In this document: piece by piece, positions 1 to 6,120 of the stretch
How the letters are laid out: each line of letters begins with the position of its first letter
How positions within the stretch are numbered: the stretch's first letter is position 1
Assembly (NCBI GenBank): GCA_021820805.1
Contig: JAKADF010000197.1
Location: 1 to 6,597, forward strand
Reading direction: 5' to 3'
Source: Bacillota bacterium
GTDB taxonomy: Bacteria; Bacillota; Bacilli; Alicyclobacillales; Alicyclobacillaceae
Length of the DNA: 6,597 nucleotides
The notes under the pieces: generated by a model
What the model saw: only the letters and a program-made list of their open reading frames with translations
Database searches by the model: none
What the model was told of the DNA's origin: nothing
Position numbers and translations under genes: made by a program

Positions 1-736
1 CTTTACTACATTAAATTGTTTCCCGCGCTACAGGGAAGATGGGGAAGAGCGAGGGCAAGGGAAGGCAATCATTGTTCAGGATCCGCTCGGGTTTCCAATC
101 GAGTTTTATGCCCAAATGGAAGAAGCAGAGTCGTATCTACAACTTTATCATTTACACCGAGGAGCAGCCGTCAAAAGGATAGATCATTTTAATATCTTTA
201 CACCGGATTTGGTTAAAGCAGCAAAACTATGGCTTGACGGGCTCATGTTTCGTGTAAGCGAATATGTGGAAACAGATGCATATCCGCGAGTGAAGACGGC
301 AATTTGGGCTCATCGTAAACCGAGTGTCCATGACTTAGCAATGATGCAAGGAGACGGCCCGAGAGTCCACCATATTGGGTTTTGGATGGATGACATAAAC
401 AGCATTATTCGTGCATGCGATATTTTAGCTAGTGCAAATATGCAGTTTTCCATTGAGCGTGGACCAGGCCGACATGGAATTTCAAATGCCTTTTTTCTAT
501 ACTTACGAGACCCTGACGGACACAGAATTGAACTTTATACCGGTGACTATTTAACTTGCGACCCAGACTTAAAGCCGATTCGTTGGAGTTCAACAGACCC
601 GCGGCGCCAAACACTCTGGGGGCATGCGGCCCCAGAAAGCTGGTGGAAAGAAGCATCAGCAGTACTAGAACTGAAAACGGGTCGACAGTTCAAAGAAGAA
701 CATGGTGAAATGATTCATCCGGGGCACATCAAGTAA
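1..736 (+). CDS. hpaD: Homoprotocatechuate (3,4-dihydroxyphenylacetate) 2,3-dioxygenase, VOC-type, 5' end missing
   Basis: The reading frame is open from base 2 and stops with TAA at 734-736, giving the last 244 residues of a protein usually about 320 long. The likely enzyme is a cytoplasmic extradiol dioxygenase that opens the ring of 3,4-dihydroxyphenylacetate next to the two hydroxyls, using Fe(II) or Mn(II), in 4-hydroxyphenylacetate degradation. The visible part starts at the end of the N-terminal VOC module (QDPLGFPIEFY) and contains the whole catalytic module. Numbering from the first visible codon, the 2-His-1-Glu metal site is H62 (RIDHFN), H124 (RVHHIGF) and E177 (HRIELYT). The spacing from the second histidine to the glutamate (53 residues) matches Brevibacterium fuscum HPCD (H214, E267), recalled from memory. 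Second-shell equivalents are present: H110 (for H200), R153 (R243), H158 (H248), Y167 (Y257). The first in-frame ATG, at 116, is internal, not the start. Substrate is inferred from family similarity; another catechol is possible. Confidence 0.92.
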   Translation, partial: FTTLNCFPRYREDGEERGQGKAIIVQDPLGFPIEFYAQMEEAESYLQLYHLHRGAAVKRIDHFNIFTPDLVKAAKLWLDGLMFRVSEYVETDAYPRVKTAIWAHRKPSVHDLAMMQGDGPRVHHIGFWMDDINSIIRACDILASANMQFSIERGPGRHGISNAFFLYLRDPDGHRIELYTGDYLTCDPDLKPIRWSSTDPRRQTLWGHAAPESWWKEASAVLELKTGRQFKEEHGEMIHPGHIK

Positions 737-804
737 ATTTATTTTGAATTTTGTGAAGCTTGTATTCCGTATTGACTAAATTTGATGTATAAATAGATTG
801 AGTA

Positions 805-828
805 GGCCGCGCTTGTGCGGCCTTTTTT
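805..828 (+). terminator. Rho-independent terminator after hpaD
   Basis: A 6-bp all-GC stem (GGCCGC at 805-810 pairing with GCGGCC at 817-822) closes a 6-base loop and is followed directly by six T residues at 823-828. It lies 68 bp past the hpaD stop and just before the transporter gene, so it should end the upstream transcript and separate the two units. Confidence 0.9.
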
Positions 829-854
829 AAACGTATTTTGCTGTATCTGATGGT

Positions 855-861
855 GAGGTGG
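855..861 (+). promoter_or_regulatory. Ribosome binding site fixing the GTG start of the transporter
   Basis: GAGGTGG matches the 16S rRNA tail complement and ends 4 bases before GTG at 866. An in-frame TGA at 854-856 rules out any start further upstream. Confidence 0.8.
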
Positions 862-865
862 ATCC

Positions 866-1774
866 GTGGCGCATTACTGGGGCACATTATCCAGTGTTGT
901 TTTACCAATCATCATTGTTTGTGTATTTGGGGCAGCAATGCAAAAGTGGAAACCAGTCGAAACGAAAACACTGGCTGATGTAAGTTTATACATTTTAGCA
1001 CCATGTCTCGTAATCATTGTTCTTGCTAATTCGCATCTGCAAGGCAAAAATATTGCTTCAATATTCTGGTTTACAATTATCCAAACAGCTTGCTGCTGGC
1101 TGCTTGCAAAAATAGTTGTAAAGGTGTTTAAATTTGCTCCGCGGCAAAGTTCAGCTCTCACACTGACTACGATTTTTGGAAATGCAAATAATTATGGGCT
1201 GCCAGTTTTACTTCTTGCATACGGAGCCGTGGGGCTTGTAAACGGAGCAGCTTATGTTATTGGACAAATTGTACTTATAAACAGTCTCGGGCTATACATA
1301 GCTTCACGTTCTAATGTGAGTGCGAAACAAGCTTTACTCCGAATTATTAAAACTCCGCTCATTTACGCAGTTATTTTAGGGAGTGCCTTGTACATTTTTC
1401 ACGTACTCGTTCCCAAAGGTGTGGCCAGCGGCCTTCATTTGCTTGGAGATTCCTATCCAGCAATCGTTCTGCTTATTTTAGGCATGCAACTTGGCAAGGT
1501 TCGCTATAAAGGTATGAAACGAAAAGAAGTTTGGCTGTCTGTCGGGTTACGGCTATTAATAGTCCCCATTATCTCAAAACTTTGTATTATTCTACTTGGA
1601 ATTAAAGGTGTACTAGCATCCATCCTATTTGTGCAATCAAGCATGCCGGCAGCGGTCAACACTATCGTGTTTTCAAACTTATACGGAAGTGATGATGAAA
1701 TGGTGACATTGACTGTCGCAATCACAACCGTGACAAGTTTTGTAACTCTGCCTTTGCTGATTTTGTACAGCTAA
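866..1774 (+). CDS. AEC-family (auxin efflux carrier / malate permease type) membrane transporter
   Basis: A 302-residue, strongly hydrophobic protein of the usual length for bacterial AEC permeases (PF03547), with about ten predicted membrane helices in the cytoplasmic membrane. Family marks are visible. A helix around residues 39-54 contains YILAPCLVI, resembling the proline-containing second helix. The hallmark FGNANNYGLPV lies at 104-114. A C-terminal MPAAVNTIVFSNLYGSDDE segment (about 258-276) is followed by a last hydrophobic helix. Members move organic acids such as malate, or auxin in plants; the substrate here cannot be read from sequence. Position after an aromatic-acid ring-cleavage gene makes an aromatic or organic acid plausible, but a terminator separates them, so that is inference. 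The GTG start is fixed by a good ribosome site and an in-frame stop just upstream. No terminator is visible after its stop, so some read-through into the next operon is possible. Confidence 0.9.
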   Translation: MAHYWGTLSSVVLPIIIVCVFGAAMQKWKPVETKTLADVSLYILAPCLVIIVLANSHLQGKNIASIFWFTIIQTACCWLLAKIVVKVFKFAPRQSSALTLTTIFGNANNYGLPVLLLAYGAVGLVNGAAYVIGQIVLINSLGLYIASRSNVSAKQALLRIIKTPLIYAVILGSALYIFHVLVPKGVASGLHLLGDSYPAIVLLILGMQLGKVRYKGMKRKEVWLSVGLRLLIVPIISKLCIILLGIKGVLASILFVQSSMPAAVNTIVFSNLYGSDDEMVTLTVAITTVTSFVTLPLLILYS

Positions 1775-1815
1775 TTCTCCACATCACATCTCGACGCCAA
1801 TTTACATCTCCACAA

Positions 1816-1848
1816 CTTCTTAACAACTTCTTAAACGCTTCTTGACCA
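1816..1848 (+). repeat. Three direct repeats with an 11-bp period, candidate OmpR-family regulator binding site
   Basis: CTTCTTAA occurs at 1816-1823 and 1827-1834, and CTTCTTGA at 1838-1845. The copies start exactly 11 bp apart, about one helical turn. Read in another phase, the units are TTAACA, TTAAAC and TTGACC separated by 5 bp, which resembles the TT(A/C/T)ACA-N5 layout of Bacillus PhoP boxes. Tandem half-sites on one face of the helix are typical of OmpR/PhoB-family dimers. The third copy overlaps the -35-like element of the downstream promoter, a position expected for an activator. The operon encodes an OmpR-family regulator, so autoregulation is the leading inference; another regulator of that family is also possible. 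Confidence 0.65.
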
Positions 1849-1873
1849 TGTAAAATCTATTGTTTTTTATACT
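1842..1873 (+). promoter_or_regulatory. Candidate activator-dependent promoter of the cytochrome/ccm operon
   Basis: A -35-like TTGACC (1842-1847, 5 of 6 to consensus) and a -10-like TATACT (1868-1873, 5 of 6) are separated by 20 bp, longer than the usual 17. Long spacing together with repeats overlapping the -35 suggests help from a bound activator is needed. The start of transcription would fall near 1880, leaving a leader of roughly 27 bases. Confidence 0.5.
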
Positions 1874-1890
1874 GGTAATGCAAGCATGGT

Positions 1891-1897
1891 AAAGGAG
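1891..1897 (+). promoter_or_regulatory. Ribosome binding site fixing the TTG start of the cytochrome fusion gene
   Basis: AAAGGAG ends 9 bases before TTG at 1907. An in-frame TAA at 1901-1903 excludes longer starts, and the conserved HPLVVHFPIA motif begins at residue 5, excluding a much later one. Confidence 0.85.
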
Positions 1898-1906
1898 TTG
1901 TAACGA

Positions 1907-3025
1907 TTGCCTCCGCTACATCCGTTAGTTGTACATTTTCCTATTGCGTTATTTTGTATTGGGGTGCTCCTCGACTGTATTACAGCCTATCGATTGCGGG
2001 GGGTTCCAAAGAGTGACCGTCACAGTACAAGAGCTGAAATCGGTGTTTATAATCCAGCTAACCGCTTGATAATGATTCTAGGTTTTGTTGGGACACTTGT
2101 TGCTATTGTGAGTGGTGAATGGTTAAAAGCACAGAGAGGCAGTTACCTGCCGCATGGCCTTCTCACATTACACCAATGGCTCGCATTTTTGTTTGCGTTG
2201 TGGTATGCGGGAATATTACTGTTGCGACTACGCCGTCACTGGCGTCCAACGAAGGGCTACTTAGCTTTGGCACTTTCAGGTGTCATCGTTCTGACTGCCG
2301 TGGGACACACAGGCGGCACAATGGCTTGGCCCGCCACACATGCTGTTTCGCCGTCAGGATTAACTGGATCCGCCTCGTCTGGAACAACATCTGGACAAAC
2401 TTCATCAGGTGACCAGCCAGCTGCGGAAAATGGCTTAACAGGCCCAGATTCCAGTGGCAAAAGTGGGACAAGTTCCAATAAATCCAAACCATCTTTCATT
2501 TTAAAGACGGGAGACCGAGGACAAAAGGTAAGCCAGTTACAACAGCAACTTACAGAACTCGGTTATTTTAAACATGCAGTAACAGAGTATTATGGACCAA
2601 CAACGACCGCATCTGTTCAAGCATTCCAGAAGGCAAAGCAGTTGCCTGTAACGGGTAATTTGGATCAAAACACATTAAACGATATTCTAAAAGAATTAAA
2701 ACAGAAAAATTTGTCCGCAGGCACTTCATCAACACAAAGCACAACGTCGTCACAAAGAACGAGTAAGTCAACTGCATCACACAAAGCGCAGTCGTCTGTA
2801 ACAAAAGCGCAGACGTCGAGTATCGACCAAGCGAGATATGACAATGGATATCGTCTATTCGTAAGTTCATGCCAGTCCTGCCATTCACTCAGTTTGGCAA
2901 CTCAATATTACGGCAAGTTATCTGACAGTCAGTGGCAGCAAGTTGTATCGCAGATGCAAAGTTATGCTGGTGGTTCAATTCCGATTACACAGGACATTCT
3001 TTATTACCTCGATCATCATAAATAA
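1907..3025 (+). CDS. Membrane-anchored c-type cytochrome: DUF2231 + peptidoglycan-binding domain + cytochrome c fusion
   Basis: A 372-residue protein with a rare domain order. Residues 1-141 are a DUF2231 module: HPLVVHFPIA at 5-14, then four helices (about 7-28, 52-72, 86-108, 118-138). The loops at 29-53 and 107-117 are strongly basic, so they should be cytoplasmic, which puts both ends outside. Residues 146-196 are a Ser/Thr/Gly-rich linker. Residues about 197-264 are a PG_binding_1-like repeat (TGDRGQKVSQLQQQL, then TTASVQAFQKAKQL and VTGNLDQNTL). A second Ser/Thr/Gln-rich linker spans 268-306. The C-terminal 66 residues are a small cytochrome c domain with the haem-attachment motif CQSCH at 322-326 (bases 2870-2884) and M350 as likely axial ligand. 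Histidines H5, H10, H83, H89 and H134 lie at membrane edges and could bind haem b; that is unproven. It heads the operon that also encodes CcmE and CcmF, which would attach its haem. A role in electron transfer across the wall side of the membrane is inferred; partners are unknown. Confidence 0.88.
   Translation: MPPLHPLVVHFPIALFCIGVLLDCITAYRLRGVPKSDRHSTRAEIGVYNPANRLIMILGFVGTLVAIVSGEWLKAQRGSYLPHGLLTLHQWLAFLFALWYAGILLLRLRRHWRPTKGYLALALSGVIVLTAVGHTGGTMAWPATHAVSPSGLTGSASSGTTSGQTSSGDQPAAENGLTGPDSSGKSGTSSNKSKPSFILKTGDRGQKVSQLQQQLTELGYFKHAVTEYYGPTTTASVQAFQKAKQLPVTGNLDQNTLNDILKELKQKNLSAGTSSTQSTTSSQRTSKSTASHKAQSSVTKAQTSSIDQARYDNGYRLFVSSCQSCHSLSLATQYYGKLSDSQWQQVVSQMQSYAGGSIPITQDILYYLDHHK
2783..2817 (+). 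repeat. Short tandem coding repeat in the second linker of the cytochrome fusion
   Basis: AAAGCGCAGTCGTC (2783-2796) and AAAGCGCAGACGTC (2804-2817) match at 13 of 14 bases with a 21-bp period. They encode two copies of a 7-residue unit, KAQSSVT and KAQTSSI, in the low-complexity linker just before the cytochrome c domain. Such in-frame repeats can change linker length by slippage. Confidence 0.6.
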
Positions 3026-3065
3026 ATATTTTTTTGCCTTGCGTGACTGAGGAGGTCTTCTTTAT

Positions 3066-3752
3066 ATGGCAATTACGCTGCTTTTGGTCGATGATGAGCC
3101 AAAAGTGATAGATTTTATGAAGCCTTTTTTGGAAAGAGAAGGGTTTCGTATCTTAACAGCAAGCAACGGGCAAGAAGCAATGCATCTTATAAATTCGGAA
3201 GCCATTTCGTTGGTTGTACTGGATTGGATGCTGCCTGGCATGAGCGGACTCGATGTTTGCCGTGAAATTCGAAAAGTGTCGAAGATGGGTATCATTATGC
3301 TTACAGCGCGTTCTGAGGAGACCGATAAGGTTATTGGTCTAGAGGTTGGGGCAGATGATTATTTAACGAAGCCGTTCGGTCTTCGGGAGTTAACAGCACG
3401 GATCCGTTCAGTACTCAGGCGTTTAGGTGATGAATCAGAGGAGACGAATCTCTTAACTCGCGGGGAACTGGTTATTGATGAGGCCAAATTTCGTGTTTGG
3501 AAAGATGGGCAGGAAGTTCCCTTGACACCGACGGAGTTCAAAATCCTAATGACGCTTGCGAATCGGCCGGGTGTCGTATATACACGGCTGCAGTTACTCA
3601 AAGAGACGATGGGTGAACTGTATTTCAATTATGAACGAACCATTGATACACATGTAAGTCATCTCAGGCAAAAAATTGAACGTGATCCGTCCGCACCCGT
3701 GTATATCCAAACGGTGTATGGTATGGGTTACCGATTTGGTGACCAAATTTGA
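3066..3752 (+). CDS. OmpR/PhoB-family DNA-binding response regulator
   Basis: A 228-residue cytoplasmic regulator of normal family length. The receiver domain (about 3-117) has the acidic pair D9-D10, phospho-accepting D53 (VVLDWMLPG), T80 (IIMLTAR) and K102 (LTKPFG), so it should be phosphorylatable. The winged-helix DNA-binding domain (about 130-226) has LTPTEFKIL, a recognition helix around TIDTHVSHLRQKI, and the closing wing VYGMGYRF. A strong site, AGGAGG at 3050-3055, lies 10 bases before the ATG. The gene starts 40 bp after the cytochrome fusion and overlaps the kinase gene, its expected partner. The three 11-bp repeats upstream of the first gene are a candidate target. The context of cytochrome and haem-attachment genes suggests control of respiratory cytochrome production, as ResD does in Bacillus, but orthology with ResD or PhoP cannot be decided here. 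Confidence 0.95.
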   Translation: MAITLLLVDDEPKVIDFMKPFLEREGFRILTASNGQEAMHLINSEAISLVVLDWMLPGMSGLDVCREIRKVSKMGIIMLTARSEETDKVIGLEVGADDYLTKPFGLRELTARIRSVLRRLGDESEETNLLTRGELVIDEAKFRVWKDGQEVPLTPTEFKILMTLANRPGVVYTRLQLLKETMGELYFNYERTIDTHVSHLRQKIERDPSAPVYIQTVYGMGYRFGDQI

Positions 3753-5140
3753 AAGTAAGAACGAAGCTTATTCTTGTCATGGCGAGTTTGGTGTTAATTA
3801 TGGCGAGTGTGTTTTACACCATCTCGTACGGCTATCTGCGACATTTGTTTGAGCAATACGCGCATACCGCTGAGCAAGCAGATGATGAACAATGGGCGCG
3901 GCTCTTAGCTTACTACTACAACTCAAACGGTAATTCGTGGAATGGTGCAAATATTTATGTTCAAGCCATTCTGAATGCTGGTGAGCAGTCGCCAACGCCC
4001 GATCACGTTGAAAACGTCAAGGTCATCGACATAAATCGAAAACAAGTGGTTTCTGTTGATCAATCTGAGGGTGAATCTGATGAGCAAAATGGTGTGGATT
4101 TAGACAGCAAAAATGATGATGTAGAAATCTCAACTGGTTATCCGATTTTGGCGAATGGCCATAAAGTTGGGACTGTCTACGTGAGAGATACCGGAAACGA
4201 AAGTTTGCGTGTTGTTGAGAAACGCGTACTTCATTCGATGACGGTCGTTACGATTTTAGGGGTGGTTCTTTCCTCCTTTGCTGCACTTCTTCTTGGCATT
4301 TGGTGGTCACGGAGGCTTACTGAGCCTTTACGTGTCTTACTTCGTGCTATCAAAAAAATTGTTCGTGGAGATGAGACTGTTCGAGTCGATTTGAAGAGCC
4401 ATGATGAGTTTGGAGTGGTGGGTCTGGCTTTCAATCAGATGACCGAGCGTCTGCTTCAAACTGAGCTTTCTCGTCGTCATTTGGTAGCAGATGTGGCACA
4501 TGAACTTCGTACCCCGCTTACGATTATGCAAGGTCAGCTTGAGCTTATTCAGCAAGGCGTGATTAAAGCGAATGAAACTGTAACACTTTCAATGCTTGAT
4601 GAAGTTATGCGTTTATCACGATTGGTAGAAGACTTGCGACAGTTGTCTCTTGCCGAAATCGGAGCTTTGCCGCTTGAAAAAACCGACTCAGATATCGTAC
4701 AACTGATAGAGCGTATTTTGGACAACTTCTCGATTGAAGCAGAGGAGCGGCATATCACGCTTCAAATGCAAAGTGAGGATAAAGAGGCAGTTGCAGAAAT
4801 AGACAGCAACCGTATTACCCAAGTTTTTGTGAATTTACTTGGAAATGCACTGGGACACACGCCAGATGGCGGCAAGGTGCAGGTATTGATTCATAGCCAA
4901 GTAAATCAGATTGAGATTACGGTCGAAGATACGGGGACCGGAATAGCGAAGGAACATATTCCACATATTTTTGACAGGTTTTATCGTGTCACCGAAGACC
5001 GTTCTCGAGAGACTGGTGGTATGGGTATTGGCCTTGCAATTGCAAAGGAATACGTAGAAGCTCACCATGGGAAGATACAGGTCGAAAGCGAGGTGGGGAT
5101 TGGTACTAAGTTCATAGTTGAGTTGCCAATAAAAAGTTAG
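3749..5140 (+). CDS. Membrane sensor histidine kinase, partner of the adjacent response regulator
   Basis: A 463-residue transmembrane kinase. Helix 1 spans about 7-27 and helix 2 about 164-186, enclosing an extracytoplasmic sensor region of about 130 residues. Its second half (VKVIDINRKQVVSV, then YPILANGHKVGTVYV) resembles a single PAS/Cache-like fold. A HAMP linker follows (about 187-240), then HisKA with the H-box ADVAHELRTPLT and phospho-accepting H251. The ATPase domain has an N-box with N362 and N366 (NLLGNALGHTP), a G1 box DTGTG at 394-398, an F-box around 408-411, and a G2 box GMGIG at 424-428 in place of the commoner GxGLG. There is no cytoplasmic PAS domain, unlike Bacillus ResE. 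The start is TTG at 3749, overlapping the regulator's TGA by 4 bases (TTGA), with GGTGA at 3738-3742 as a weak ribosome site; translational coupling would keep the pair balanced. The stimulus is unknown; redox state, haem or metal are guesses from context. Confidence 0.94.
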   Translation: MKVRTKLILVMASLVLIMASVFYTISYGYLRHLFEQYAHTAEQADDEQWARLLAYYYNSNGNSWNGANIYVQAILNAGEQSPTPDHVENVKVIDINRKQVVSVDQSEGESDEQNGVDLDSKNDDVEISTGYPILANGHKVGTVYVRDTGNESLRVVEKRVLHSMTVVTILGVVLSSFAALLLGIWWSRRLTEPLRVLLRAIKKIVRGDETVRVDLKSHDEFGVVGLAFNQMTERLLQTELSRRHLVADVAHELRTPLTIMQGQLELIQQGVIKANETVTLSMLDEVMRLSRLVEDLRQLSLAEIGALPLEKTDSDIVQLIERILDNFSIEAEERHITLQMQSEDKEAVAEIDSNRITQVFVNLLGNALGHTPDGGKVQVLIHSQVNQIEITVEDTGTGIAKEHIPHIFDRFYRVTEDRSRETGGMGIGLAIAKEYVEAHHGKIQVESEVGIGTKFIVELPIKS

Positions 5141-5165
5141 ATCAATATAGACAGGAGATAGAAAG

Positions 5166-5651
5166 ATGTCGTTTTTGTACCACTTATTTCCGCCAACCAT
5201 TCACCCAATGGTTGTCCATTTTACAATTGCTATTCCTTATATAGCACTTTTGATTGGAATTCTCGGGCTTATAATGAGAGACCGCGAACTTTACGCAAAA
5301 GGTTACCTATTTATGTTGTTCCTAGGTATTCTGGCGACGATTGCTGCTGGTGCGGCGGGTGTGATAAGCGAATATTATGTCCACGTTCCTCGACACGTTC
5401 GTGGAATGCTTGAAGATCATAAGAATTACGGTGAAATAACAGGTGTGCTGATTGTTATTGCCTTTGTTGTTCAATGGTTTGTACTGCGCAGGAAGCAACG
5501 TGTTTCAATCATTTCACTCGTGTTTTGTATTTTGGCAACCATCACAGTAAGTTTAGCTGGATTTGTGGGCGGTTCTATGGTGTATGACCACGGTTTAGGG
5601 GTACAAGGATCTGGGACAACTGTTCAAACACAAAATACGATTACGAAATAA
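5166..5651 (+). CDS. DUF2231 family four-helix membrane protein
   Basis: A 161-residue cytoplasmic-membrane protein made of one DUF2231 module. The N-terminal family motif is HPMVVHFTIA (13-22). Four helices lie at about 14-36, 46-68, 90-107 and 113-135, and the C-terminal signature GGSMVYDHGLGV lies at 135-146. Short basic loops (38-45 and 108-112) should face the cytoplasm, so both ends and the 69-89 loop lie outside. H13, H18, H85 and H142 all fall on the outer side and are candidate haem b or metal ligands; the family's biochemical role is not established to my knowledge. It is preceded by AGGAGAT (5153-5159) and starts 25 bp after the kinase. It is the second DUF2231 module in the operon; unlike the first it has no wall-binding or cytochrome part, so it may pair with that protein or serve in haem handling beside CcmE. 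Confidence 0.88.
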   Translation: MSFLYHLFPPTIHPMVVHFTIAIPYIALLIGILGLIMRDRELYAKGYLFMLFLGILATIAAGAAGVISEYYVHVPRHVRGMLEDHKNYGEITGVLIVIAFVVQWFVLRRKQRVSIISLVFCILATITVSLAGFVGGSMVYDHGLGVQGSGTTVQTQNTITK

Positions 5652-5664
5652 TGGAGAGATACAG

Positions 5665-6081
5665 ATGTCTGTACGCGTGAAGTTAGGAATTGCCCTTGTT
5701 GTCGTAATTGCTGCAATTGGCATTCTTATGGCAAAAGTAATCACTCATGCGTCCACCTATTATGTGTCAGTGAGCCAATTAGAAGGCGGATCATATAGAC
5801 CAAATCAAGCAATAACTGTAAGTGGCGATATTACTAAAAAAACTGTTTCTTACGATGTTACGAAGCAGATTTTACAGTTTTCCATTCAGGATTCTGACGG
5901 GAAGGGTCAGCTGCCAGTGATTTTTCACGGAGCAAAGCCGGACAATTTCTCGGATGGTTGGCCTGTCATTGTGACAGGCCACCTTTCCACGGCTGGCACT
6001 TTCCGTGCTAGTCAGATTCTAATTAAATGTCCGTCTAAATATTCATCCCAGGGTTCTGAAACCTATCATGCCAATGCTTAG
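5665..6081 (+). CDS. ccmE: CcmE-type haem chaperone, CxxxY variant (cytochrome c maturation System I)
   Basis: A 138-residue protein with one N-terminal membrane anchor (about 7-26) and a small beta-barrel (OB-fold) domain outside the membrane. Family features are a YYVSVSQL start of the domain, the barrel strand ITVSGDI (50-56), IVTGHL (102-107) and the end SQILIKCPSKY. CcmE carries haem covalently and passes it to CcmF for attachment to apocytochrome. In proteobacterial CcmE the haem is held by His of HxxxY; here that position is C122 with Y126 (CPSKY). The CxxxY form is known from archaea and Desulfovibrio, so this looks like a working variant rather than a broken one. GGAGAG at 5653-5658 precedes the ATG and the gap from the DUF2231 gene is 13 bp. 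The natural client in this operon is the CQSCH cytochrome. Confidence 0.9.
   Translation: MSVRVKLGIALVVVIAAIGILMAKVITHASTYYVSVSQLEGGSYRPNQAITVSGDITKKTVSYDVTKQILQFSIQDSDGKGQLPVIFHGAKPDNFSDGWPVIVTGHLSTAGTFRASQILIKCPSKYSSQGSETYHANA
5956..5983 (+). other. Strong intragenic hairpin inside ccmE
   Basis: TGGCCTGTCA (5959-5968) and TGACAGGCCA (5972-5981) form a perfect 10-bp stem around a 3-base TTG loop. Two further G-C pairs (5956-5957 with 5982-5983) can form past one bulged T at 5958. Only three T residues follow shortly after, so it is not a standard terminator. In mRNA it could slow ribosomes, protect an RNA end or lower ccmF output; it may also be a chance result of codons for WPVIVTGH (residues 99-106). 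Confidence 0.6.
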
Positions 6082-6108
6082 TACGAAACTTTTTGTGTGC
6101 TTTTATAT

Positions 6109-6114
6109 GGAGGG
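6109..6114 (+). promoter_or_regulatory. Ribosome binding site fixing the GTG start of ccmF
   Basis: GGAGGG ends 6 bases before GTG at 6121. An in-frame TTG at 6115 abuts the site and is too close to be used, so GTG is preferred. Confidence 0.8.
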
Positions 6115-6120
6115 TTGATT

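Noticed and set aside
772..799. Promoter-like TTGACT (772-777) and TAGATT (794-799) between hpaD and the transporter
   Set aside because: The -10 matches only 4 of 6 and any transcript would run straight into the terminator at 805-828, so it could not efficiently serve the transporter gene. No better promoter for that gene was seen, so this stays open.
1776..1814. TCTCCACA repeated at 1776-1783 and 1807-1814
   Set aside because: Just two 8-base copies, not in register with the 11-bp repeats and too short to support a function.
1846..1890. Inverted repeat ACCATG (1846-1851) and CATGGT (1885-1890) across the putative -10
   Set aside because: Only 6 bp with a 33-base gap; likely chance, and one arm lies upstream of the expected transcript start, so no RNA hairpin would form.
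2568..2888. Minus-strand open frame of 106 codons
   Set aside because: It is antisense to the wall-binding, linker and haem-motif regions of the cytochrome fusion, whose frame is well supported by domains.
3026..3040. Run of seven T residues after the cytochrome fusion gene, possible terminator
   Set aside because: There is no GC-rich stem before the T run, and the next gene starts 40 bp after the stop with a strong ribosome site, so read-through in one operon is more likely.
4835..5200. Minus-strand open frame of 121 codons
   Set aside because: It is antisense to the conserved ATPase domain of the histidine kinase and resembles no family I recognise.
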